64,000 bases of DNA from Spirulina sp034932185 (GTDB taxonomy: Bacteria; Cyanobacteriota; Cyanobacteriia; Cyanobacteriales; Spirulinaceae): positions 132,709-196,708 of the forward strand of contig NZ_JAYGHW010000090.1 of assembly GCF_034932185.1 (NCBI RefSeq), in the 5' to 3' direction. The notes under the pieces were generated by a model. That model was not told where the DNA came from, ran no database searches, and saw only the letters and a program-made list of their open reading frames with translations. This document shows positions 17,280 through 24,719 of this stretch, piece by piece (the first letter of the stretch is position 1; each line of letters starts with the position of its first letter). Both the position numbers and the translations under genes were made by a program.

Positions 17280-17580
17280 CTCCAACCCCACCGCCGAAAT
17301 CGAAGCCCTGGCCAGTGTCATCGGCGGCGCGGCCTATATCGACATTGCCAAATGGCATCTTTATCTCAACGATGCCAAACTCCATGCCACCGTTGCCCAA
17401 CAGCTTTATCCGCTCTTACTCAAGGGGCCCGTGAAGGAGGAGCAAGTCACCGATATTTTGGCCAAAATCCCCGTCAAAATCGGTGGTGGCCAGCGGGAAA
17501 TTCCCCTCTTGGATTTGTTGCCCGTCCATTGTCAGGTGGATTTGATGGATGCTTTGGAAGAATATCAAGCCAAGTTATAG
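17272..17580 (+). CDS. DUF3181 family protein
   Basis: A 102-residue protein beginning MPNSNPTAEIEALASVIGG. The middle (IAKWHLYLNDAKLHATVAQQ) and end (VPVKIGGG-like strand, then LLDLLPVHCQVDLMDALEEY) resemble the cyanobacterial DUF3181 family. No enzymatic motif is visible. ATG 17272 overlaps the stop of the 2TM gene by 8 bp and is favoured over an upstream ATG at 17239 that would lie deep inside that gene. Confidence 0.7.
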   Translation: MPNSNPTAEIEALASVIGGAAYIDIAKWHLYLNDAKLHATVAQQLYPLLLKGPVKEEQVTDILAKIPVKIGGGQREIPLLDLLPVHCQVDLMDALEEYQAKL

Positions 17581-17679
17581 GCAGAATTGCGTCGGATTTA
17601 AAATGTTGTCAAGCTCGGATCAACGCGGGGGCCGTCCTCTCCCAATCATGCAAGTTAAACACCATAGGGGAATGGGCCG

Positions 17680-18666
17680 ATGAGCGATCGCACCTTGTCT
17701 GAACTCTCAAAAGAAGAACTCATCCAAGAAGTAGAGCGGCTCAGGCAAGAATCAGAGCATCTCAACAAAGTTAAGCTGGCCTTTGATGCCCAGGATCAAC
17801 TGGTGCGATCGCTCGTTTCCATGGGCAGAGCCGCCACAGGTCGCCTGATGCTGCGCTCCATGCTCCTGCAAACGATCAAAGTTTCCGTCAAACTCACATC
17901 CGCTGAAGAAAGTAGCCTCTTCCTCCTCGATGGGAACGGTGCTGTCACCGAAAGCATCCTCGCACGGGGGGCAACCATCCGTGAACAGCGAGACGATCTG
18001 ATTGGTAAAGTCCTCAACGATGGCCTTGCCGGTTGGGTCGTCCGCCATCGCCAAACGGGCCGCATCGACGACACCCGCACCGATGAACGGTGGATGACCC
18101 TCCCCAACCAACCCTACATCGTCGGCTCCGCCCTCTGCGTCCCCATCCTGCGGGGTAAAGTCCTCCTTGGCATCCTCACTCTCACCCACCCCGAACCCCA
18201 ACATTTCACCCCCGCCCTCGCGGAATTAATGGAAATGTGCGCCACCCAAATGGCCCTAGCCCTGGACAATGCCCGGCTCTATATGTTGGAGCATCAAAAG
18301 CAGGAGAACAAAGGCGGCAATGAGCAAAACCCAGAGGATGAAGGCAAAGACCTCTCCCAAACGGGAATTTTCATCATTGCCGACAGTGGTAAGTTCCTCT
18401 ACGCCAACCCCAGAGTAGCCCAGATTTTCGGCTATGAGTTTGGGGAGTTGGTGATTTTAGAATCAATTTTAAAGTTGGTGGCAACGGTAAACTATCACCA
18501 AGTTGCCGAACAGATGCAGCAATGTTTCCAAGGGTTTAACCCCGTGTTAGCCTGCCAATTCCAAGGCCAGCGCAAGGATCGCCGCCTCGTCAGCGTGGAA
18601 GCCTACGGCACGCGCACGAAGTTCTATGGGAAGTATGTGATTATTGGGGTTTTGAGTTTGGCGTAA
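17680..18666 (+). CDS. GAF-PAS sensor protein without output domain
   Basis: A 328-residue cytoplasmic protein. An N-terminal coiled coil (LSKEELIQEVERLRQESEHL) precedes a GAF domain (about 55-205; SAEESSLFLLDGNG, GLAGWVVRHRQTGRI, CVPILRGKVLLGILTL). A charged linker follows, then a PAS domain (about 228-328; FIIADSGKFLYANPRVAQIFGY). No kinase, cyclase or HTH domain is attached, so it probably acts through a partner. No conserved chromophore Cys is evident in the GAF part. The start ATG sits beside a HIP1 octamer. Confidence 0.8.
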   Translation: MSDRTLSELSKEELIQEVERLRQESEHLNKVKLAFDAQDQLVRSLVSMGRAATGRLMLRSMLLQTIKVSVKLTSAEESSLFLLDGNGAVTESILARGATIREQRDDLIGKVLNDGLAGWVVRHRQTGRIDDTRTDERWMTLPNQPYIVGSALCVPILRGKVLLGILTLTHPEPQHFTPALAELMEMCATQMALALDNARLYMLEHQKQENKGGNEQNPEDEGKDLSQTGIFIIADSGKFLYANPRVAQIFGYEFGELVILESILKLVATVNYHQVAEQMQQCFQGFNPVLACQFQGQRKDRRLVSVEAYGTRTKFYGKYVIIGVLSLA

Positions 18667-18740
18667 GGGCGATCGCATTTCTCAAAGTCACGCAAAAAAC
18701 ACCGCTTAAAAAAGGGAGCTATTGGATAATGCCCTGCTCT

Positions 18741-19250
18741 TTAGCAAGGGCATCGTTGAGAACAGAAAGCGATAGGCGCAAGGATGGTAAATTCCAAATA
18801 TTTGATAATGGGTTTTATTAGTACCTTTTCAATATCGTCCTTTAGCGGTGCTAGCCACTCGTCTTTATGGTGTTTAATAATCAGGATGAGACGAAAACTC
18901 GTTTTTTCAAGATCTATATTATTGAAGAATTCAGGATTTTCAGTGAATGGATCATGACGCTTTGATTTAATCGCAATACACAAAAAGAGCGTATTAAAAA
19001 GCTTTTCTTTGATTTCTTGAATGAAATGATCAAAATTTGGCTGAGTCGTGGGTTTTGGTGAACTGGATTTTGCTTCAATAATCCACACCATGGGCTGATC
19101 TTTTTTGTTGACACGATAGAGCAAAAATTCAGCTATTTTGACATCTTTTTGAATCTTTTTGTAGATTTTACTTTTTTCAATATGGAAGCAGTAACCCTCT
19201 GGATAGGGGCCAAAAGTCATGCCAGATTCAATGATCGGTTCTGTGGTCAT
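18741..19250 (-). CDS. Small PD-(D/E)xK-like protein paired with AAA ATPase
   Basis: A 169-residue protein not recognised by name. Residues 36-61 read D-VKIAEFLLYRV then VWIIEAKSS, that is Asp followed 23 residues later by E-x-K after a hydrophobic strand. This is the core layout of PD-(D/E)xK nucleases. Predicted helices and strands follow (FDHFIQEIKEKLFN, SFRLILIIKHHK). Its ATG overlaps the stop of the ATPase upstream (ATGA), so it is translated with it. DNA is AT-rich and lacks HIP1 sites. A nuclease effector controlled by the ATPase is inferred; an inactive sensing domain is the main alternative. Confidence 0.5.
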   Translation of the reverse strand: MTTEPIIESGMTFGPYPEGYCFHIEKSKIYKKIQKDVKIAEFLLYRVNKKDQPMVWIIEAKSSSPKPTTQPNFDHFIQEIKEKLFNTLFLCIAIKSKRHDPFTENPEFFNNIDLEKTSFRLILIIKHHKDEWLAPLKDDIEKVLIKPIIKYLEFTILAPIAFCSQRCPC

Positions 19251-20275
19251 TCTAGGACAAGTTTCACTTCTTCTCGGTAGAGGCGGATCGATTCGTCAAT
19301 AATGGGATTCGTGGGTAAGCCCTCCCTTAAGTTGGCAATATCCCACTGCTCACCGCTGCTAGACTCGTCAGCAGAAAGGATCACAATGGATAGATTTTGC
19401 CGCTGCTGGGCCGCAAGATATAGTTTTTTGATCACAAAGTAGGAGTGACTCGCAAGAAAAAATTGAATACCGACTTCTGCCAACATGACAATAATATCAA
19501 GGAATTGAGAAATTGCGATGGGATGTAATGCTGATTCTGGTTCATCGATAAAGACAATCGATTGGGGATCAAGATAACGATTGCCCAGCAGAGTATCTAA
19601 GATGGCAATTTTCTTAATGCCTTCTGCGGTGACACCAATGGCAAATTTTTGATTCCCTTTTTTAAATTGCCAACGTCCTGATTTTTGATCATACTCCACT
19701 CTGCCATCAAGCATATCTTTAAGTTGGGCGCGGGAATGAGCAAATTCTTGATAATTTTTGCCTCTCATTCTAGGTTGTTGCAGAGCGCGGGCTAGGTCTA
19801 AATAGGTATCATCAAATCCAAAGGTTTTATAGATGTCACGGGATTGTAAAATATTTTGATGTAGGGATAAAACTTCCTTAGTAGGTAAATAAATCGAGTT
19901 ACTGTTGCGGCTAGGGATGTGATTTTCTAATTTAGAAATATTTCTGGTGGTATCTTTGCCAAATTCATAGAAAAATAGGCAATCATCAAGACAGAATTTA
20001 AACCGTAAAGGAAGATCAGCCCCTTTGCTCACTAAATCACCAATTTTTTCAGCTTCAAATGTCCAATACAGCTTATCGGCTAAAATTTCCGCTGCGGTGC
20101 GAGGCTCGTGACCTCGCTGGTAGGCTTCGACAGTTCGCATGGCACTGTAGAGGGATTTTAGCAAGATGGTTTTGCCCGTGCCGTTGCGACCAATGATCAG
20201 GTTGATCTGGCCGAGATTGTTACATTCAAGTTGATGAATGGGGCCAAAGTTTCTGAGTTCAATATTGTTTAACAT
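19247..20275 (-). CDS. AAA/ABC-type ATPase of the OLD/AAA_21-like class
   Basis: A 342-residue ATPase. Strand MLNNIELRNFGPI, Walker A IGRNGTGKT (about 29-36), Walker B with acidic pair FIDEPESALHP, and a sensor-His region FFLASHSYFVIKKL are all present. This is the layout of SMC/Rad50-like ATPases used in OLD nucleases, Septu PtuA and PARIS AriA. No TOPRIM domain is fused. The downstream gene overlaps by 4 bp and encodes a nuclease-like partner. GC content is lower than in the flanking genes, and HIP1 is absent between about 18.7 and 20.7 kb, which suggests transfer. Confidence 0.8.
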   Translation of the reverse strand: MLNNIELRNFGPIHQLECNNLGQINLIIGRNGTGKTILLKSLYSAMRTVEAYQRGHEPRTAAEILADKLYWTFEAEKIGDLVSKGADLPLRFKFCLDDCLFFYEFGKDTTRNISKLENHIPSRNSNSIYLPTKEVLSLHQNILQSRDIYKTFGFDDTYLDLARALQQPRMRGKNYQEFAHSRAQLKDMLDGRVEYDQKSGRWQFKKGNQKFAIGVTAEGIKKIAILDTLLGNRYLDPQSIVFIDEPESALHPIAISQFLDIIVMLAEVGIQFFLASHSYFVIKKLYLAAQQRQNLSIVILSADESSSGEQWDIANLREGLPTNPIIDESIRLYREEVKLVLE

Positions 20276-20857
20276 CGATGATCCTCAAAGGCTTGGCGAC
20301 TCAGTTTTATTGGGTCTTCAGAAAATTTGGGAAAGTTGACTCGACTGGATACCAGAAATTTTACAACTTTTACCGATTCAGATCTAATGATAGCCTACTG
20401 CCAAGAGCAATTCTCATTTTAGAACGTATGTCCTAGATTCATGAAATTCTGAAGCTTTCGATCCCGATTCTTTGGACAGCAGAATGGGAGTTTCGGGCGA
20501 TTAAAGTGTTCAAAAACAAGTGCTTCAGCGAAGACCATGCTCATAATGAGAATTGCTGCACTGCCAAACCCCGTGAGGCCGGCGCAACCCCTAGCCTCCC
20601 TTTTTTGCAAGGTAGGTTAGAAAATAAGCTAGACTAACACAACCCATCCCTGGGGATCGGGTGTAGCGACTAGCGCCGGGATGTTTGGCCTCAACCCAAC
20701 CGCCACGGGTCAAACCTGGGGCGATCGCCCTCCTCTCTATGGTCTCATCAAACGAAACTTACTCTACATTTAGTGTTTTTTTCTAAAAAATGCGTTGTAA
20801 ACGCCAGATATAGCGTAGGATTAAAATCCGCATTGCTATCGAGGGAGTTGACGCATC
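20276..20857. other. Intergenic region upstream of CyRepA1
   Basis: This 582-bp spacer separates the divergent ATPase and CyRepA1 genes. A 63-codon frame on the minus strand (20419-20610) shows no family features and is not called. AT-rich DNA with T- and A-runs near 20765-20790 lies before the CyRepA1 start and probably holds its promoter. No iterons or clear origin repeats are seen. Confidence 0.5.
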
Positions 20858-23800
20858 ATGAATCACCTACAAGAATGGGCCGCTAGTGGGGTTGATGCTG
20901 AATTAACGGGACTAAATGTCCGTCCCCTCGCGGGTAGCAGTTCCTACGATTATCTCCTGTATGCGGAAACGCTGCCCCGCCGCAATGATGGCCGACTGCG
21001 CGATCGCATCCTCAGCCGCTATCAACACATTGAGGAAGGGGGCTGGTGGTGTTCGGGGATTGACCTACTCACGGGGAAAGAGGATCTATGGGGCTGTTTT
21101 AAACCCGTTGCGCCTCGGAAAACGGCGGATCAGCGCAAGGTGATTAAATATGAACATCCCCCCCAAGCGGAAACCGGCGTATTTGCGCTGCGGGTTCCCC
21201 ATCGCCTCGCCGAAGGGATCGCCCAGCGCTATGATCAGCCCTACGATCCCCCCTCCCAGGACGCTGTTGGCGTAGCCTCTCCAACGGAGAATGGTTTTTG
21301 GCAATGGTTGGCGGCTCATCCGGAAATTCCCCTCTGTTTAACCGAAGGGGCCAAAAAAGCGGGGGCCTTGCTCACCGCTGGGTTTGCGGCCATTGCCCTG
21401 CCGGGGGTGAATGGCGGCTATCGCACGCCCCGCAATGCAGCGGGGGAACGGATCGGGCGATCGCGCCTCATTCCCCAACTCGCCCATTTAGCCCAAAATC
21501 GCCCCATCTACATCGTTTTCGACCAAGACCGCAAACCGAAAACGATCCAAGCGGTGAATGGGGCGATTCGCCAAACCGCCTATCTATTGCGGCAACAAAA
21601 TTGTGAGGTGCGGGTGGTGACTTGGGATCATCATCAGGGTAAAGGGGTGGATGATTTGATTGCCCAAGGGGGGATCGCCGCTTTTGAGGCCGCCTATGGC
21701 CAAGCTTTGCCCTTTGAAAGTTGGAAGGCGACGACGTTCACCCAACTCACATACCCCGCCCAGATTACCCTGAATGATCGCTATCTGCCCCCCCTGGCCA
21801 TCCCCCCCGAAGCGCGGCTGATCGGCTTGAAATCCCCCAAGGGGACGGGGAAAACCCAGCTTTTGGAAAGGATTGTCAAGGAGGCGATCGCCCAACAAAA
21901 ATGGGTACTGGTGATCGGTCATCGGGTGCGCCTCGTCGAAGCCCTCTGTCAACGGTTCGGCCTCCAATACAGTGGGGTAGTGGGTAGTGGGGTAGTGGGT
22001 AGTGGGGTAGTGGGTAGTGGGGTAGTGGGTAGTGGGGTAGTGGGTAGTGGGGTAGTGGTTAGTGGGGTAGTGGGTAGTGGGGTAGTGGGTAGTGGGGTAG
22101 TGGGTAGTGGGGTAGTGGATAGCAAGAAAACCCAACTAACCCCTAACCCCTCATCACTAACCCCTAACCTCGGTTATGGCCTTTGTATTGATTCCCTCCA
22201 CCCCAACGCCAGAGCCAGCTTTAACGCCGCCGATTGGCGCGATGGTGTGGTGATCCTTGATGAAGTGGAGCAAGTCCTCTGGCATGGCCTCAACTCCAGC
22301 ACCTGCCAAGGCAACCGCGTCGCGATTTTAAAATCTCTCAAAACCTTGATGCAGAACGTGTTAGGGGGTCAGGGTCAAGTTTATGTGGCGGATGCGGATC
22401 TTAGTGATGTGTCTCTGGATTACCTGATGGCCCTAGCGGGGGTGGAACTGACCCCCTGGATTGTCGAAAACCATTGGCAACCCACCACGGAAGCCTGGCA
22501 AGTCCACCATTACCCCGACCCCAACCCCGATCGCCTCCTGGGGGATTTAGAGGAACATATCCGCCATGGGGGCCGGCCTTTTGTCTGCCTTTCGGCCCAA
22601 AAGGTGAAAAGTCAATGGGGAACGTCCAACTTGGAGTCTTATTTACGGCAACAGTTCCCGGATTTGAACATTCTTCGCCTTGATTCTGAATCCTTGGCCG
22701 ATGCCACCCATCCAGCGGCAACGGCTATGGGGGATCTCGATCAGGTGCTGGCTCAATATGATGTGGTGTTGACTAGCCCCTGTTTAGAAACGGGGGTGAG
22801 TATTGATTTGCGGGGACATTTTACGTCGGTGTGGGCGATCGCCCAAGGCGTGCAGGCGGAAAACTCCGTCCGTCAGGCCCTGAGCCGGGTGCGGGAAAAT
22901 TTGCCCCGTTATCTTTGGGTGGCTCCCTTTGGGTTTAATACCGTTGGCAATGGTTCCACCTCCATTGCCTCATTGCTGGATTCGGGCCAACGGCTTACCC
23001 AGGTGAATATTCGCCTCCTGCAACAGTCGGATCTGATGACGTTGGATGATGTGGAAACGGGATTTCAGGCGGAATCGCTGCTCTGTTGGGCGCAATTCGC
23101 GGTGCGGGTCAATGCGGCCATGGCTCACTATCGGGATCAAGTCTTACTCGGCCTGCAACGGGAGGGCCATCACATCCTCCCCATGGCGGAGGCGGTAGCC
23201 CTCGCTCCCTCTGTTGAGGTGGAGGAATCTCCTTCCTTAGGGGCGGCCATTGCAGAGGTGCGCGATCGCAACTATAGCGAGGAATGTGAGGCGATCGCCG
23301 CCGCCGCTGATCTCACAGAAGCGGACTACAAACCCCTCAAAAAACAACTGGTCAAAACCCCCGAACAACGCCGCCAAGTCCGCAAGTATGATCTAGCCCA
23401 ACGGTACGGCCTAACCGTTACGCCGGAATTGGTGGAGCGAGATGATCAGGATTGGTATCCGCAACTGCGCTTGCATTATTACTTGACCGTAGGCCGCGCC
23501 CATCTCACGGAACGGGATGCTCAGTTAGCCCAAGCGATGATTTTGCAGGGGGATGGGGCAATTTTTGCCCCGGATTTTAACCGCTCGCAATTGGGGGCGA
23601 AAATTGGGGTGTTGGATCTGTTGGGGATTGGGCGGTTACTGGCTCAAGGCGATCGCTTATTACGCAATACGGATCCGGATTTGGTGGCGATGCAGGGGGT
23701 GGCGATCGCCAACCGCACCTTTATTAAAGCCGCCCTCGGCATTGGCATCCCCAAAAATGCCAGCCCGATTTTAATTATCCGCCGCTGTTTAGAAAAATTG

Positions 23801-24046
23801 GGCTATGGCGTGAATTGTGTCAAATGCGAGGGGGTGTTAATCCCTGGCAAAACCAAACGCAGCCGCACCAAACGCATCCGGGTTTACCAAATTGCAGCCC
23901 CCCAAGATAGCCGAGGTGCAGTCTTCACCACCTGGTTACAACGGGATACAGTACCCCCAGAAGGGATCAGCGGGGAAGCCCAGAGCCAAAATGATGGCGT
24001 GATTGATCTCCCTCAACCCTATGAACAATTAAGCCTGTTTGCTTAG
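20858..24046 (+). CDS. CyRepA1-type plasmid replication protein
   Basis: A 1062-residue protein matching the cyanobacterial CyRepA1 plasmid replication family. The N-terminal part carries a DUF3854/TOPRIM-like primase region (PLCLTEGAKKAGALLTAGFAA, IYIVFDQDRKPKT, DDLIAQGG). A helicase-like part has Walker A SPKGTGKTQ (about 326-334) and Walker B VVILDEVEQ (about 463-471), plus TSPCLETGVSIDLRG and QALSRVR. Residues 372-421 are ten repeats of Ser-Gly-Val-Val-Gly encoded by a 15-bp tandem repeat, inserted between the Walker motifs where homologues would not be expected to carry it. The frame is intact. HIP1 sites are present, so it is adapted to this host. Its neighbours are chromosomal or defence-type, suggesting an integrated plasmid. 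Confidence 0.8.
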   Translation: MNHLQEWAASGVDAELTGLNVRPLAGSSSYDYLLYAETLPRRNDGRLRDRILSRYQHIEEGGWWCSGIDLLTGKEDLWGCFKPVAPRKTADQRKVIKYEHPPQAETGVFALRVPHRLAEGIAQRYDQPYDPPSQDAVGVASPTENGFWQWLAAHPEIPLCLTEGAKKAGALLTAGFAAIALPGVNGGYRTPRNAAGERIGRSRLIPQLAHLAQNRPIYIVFDQDRKPKTIQAVNGAIRQTAYLLRQQNCEVRVVTWDHHQGKGVDDLIAQGGIAAFEAAYGQALPFESWKATTFTQLTYPAQITLNDRYLPPLAIPPEARLIGLKSPKGTGKTQLLERIVKEAIAQQKWVLVIGHRVRLVEALCQRFGLQYSGVVGSGVVGSGVVGSGVVGSGVVGSGVVVSGVVGSGVVGSGVVGSGVVDSKKTQLTPNPSSLTPNLGYGLCIDSLHPNARASFNAADWRDGVVILDEVEQVLWHGLNSSTCQGNRVAILKSLKTLMQNVLGGQGQVYVADADLSDVSLDYLMALAGVELTPWIVENHWQPTTEAWQVHHYPDPNPDRLLGDLEEHIRHGGRPFVCLSAQKVKSQWGTSNLESYLRQQFPDLNILRLDSESLADATHPAATAMGDLDQVLAQYDVVLTSPCLETGVSIDLRGHFTSVWAIAQGVQAENSVRQALSRVRENLPRYLWVAPFGFNTVGNGSTSIASLLDSGQRLTQVNIRLLQQSDLMTLDDVETGFQAESLLCWAQFAVRVNAAMAHYRDQVLLGLQREGHHILPMAEAVALAPSVEVEESPSLGAAIAEVRDRNYSEECEAIAAAADLTEADYKPLKKQLVKTPEQRRQVRKYDLAQRYGLTVTPELVERDDQDWYPQLRLHYYLTVGRAHLTERDAQLAQAMILQGDGAIFAPDFNRSQLGAKIGVLDLLGIGRLLAQGDRLLRNTDPDLVAMQGVAIANRTFIKAALGIGIPKNASPILIIRRCLEKLGYGVNCVKCEGVLIPGKTKRSRTKRIRVYQIAAPQDSRGAVFTTWLQRDTVPPEGISGEAQSQNDGVIDLPQPYEQLSLFA
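21263..21290 (+). repeat. Dispersed repeat fragment inside CyRepA1
   Basis: GTTGGCGTAGCCTCTCCAAC followed by GGAGA resembles the internal block GTTGGCGTAAGCCTGCCGGA of the repeat at 49817. It is read in frame as DAVGVASPTEN. Confidence 0.5.
21971..22120 (+). repeat. Ten tandem 15-bp units, G-rich, in frame within CyRepA1
   Basis: The unit AGTGGGGTAGTGGGT is repeated ten times with two variant units (the sixth ends in GTT, the tenth in GAT). Each unit holds a GGGG and a GGG tract separated by TAGT, so the coding strand can form G-quadruplexes. It is followed at about 22131-22170 by CCCTAACC-type degenerate repeats. Fifteen is a multiple of three, so copy-number change keeps the frame. Confidence 0.95.
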
Positions 24047-24269
24047 AGCGATCCTCCTCTCGTGATCACTGGCATAGCAATCCTCAAAAAACTCTGATTT
24101 TTGTTAAATTATAGGAATTTTGGAGCCATGGGGTACAGAGATGCCCCTCAATCCCCTGTGGAGATGCACCTTCGGCGCAAAAAAGGGGAAGTAAAGTTCC
24201 CATGAATCGCGAAAACGCTATAATTATAAAAGCTTATGGCTTCTTGCGTTTGTAGTATCTGGGTAGGCT

Positions 24270-24719
24270 ATGGAAGATTTTGCTGTTGTATGCTTGGAAA
24301 GAAAAAAAGACGCTGAAGTTTTACTGAAGCTAAAAGATCACAATATAGCAGCTTTACATTTAGGAGGCATCAGTATTGAGTGTCGTCTCAAGGCATTGCT
24401 CACTGTCTATCATCAAATTAGTGAATGGAATCAAAAGAGTCGTAGAGAAAAAGACTCTATGTTTGATCAGCAGATAAAAAATCCAGAACATGGTTTAATA
24501 ACAGCCCTACGCCATATGCCACACTTATACCAATTAGCAAAGTCTAATAGACAATTCCTAGAGCATCTAAGCCGCATTAGTCACCCTCTCGGTGCAAGCA
24601 ACGTTGATTATATCGGTTTACGGTATATAGCTCAGGCATCATCTGTTCAGCGAGATGAGTGGAAAAAGAGCTTTGACTATGTTCATGGTTGGCTAGAAAA
24701 GAATGAGGTGAATATATAA
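24270..24719 (+). CDS. HEPN-like small helical protein
   Basis: A 149-residue, mostly helical protein. The segment AALHLGGISIECRLKALL resembles the first conserved helix of HEPN/MNT-type proteins (AxHLAGYAxExALKA pattern). A canonical R-x4-6-H catalytic motif is not seen; nearest are RHMPH and RISH. It may therefore be a non-catalytic HEPN or a divergent one. Its TAA stop shares one base with the ATG of the following KGGVGR ATPase gene, so the two are coupled and probably act together. The DNA is AT-rich and free of HIP1 sites. Confidence 0.5.
   Translation: MEDFAVVCLERKKDAEVLLKLKDHNIAALHLGGISIECRLKALLTVYHQISEWNQKSRREKDSMFDQQIKNPEHGLITALRHMPHLYQLAKSNRQFLEHLSRISHPLGASNVDYIGLRYIAQASSVQRDEWKKSFDYVHGWLEKNEVNI

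Noticed and set aside
20419..20610. 63-codon minus-strand frame upstream of CyRepA1
   Set aside because: No ribosome site, homology or codon pattern; likely spacer.
21584..22135. Minus-strand frame with HYPTT repeats
   Set aside because: It is the reverse reading of the 15-bp repeat inside CyRepA1; no domain similarity beyond the repeat.
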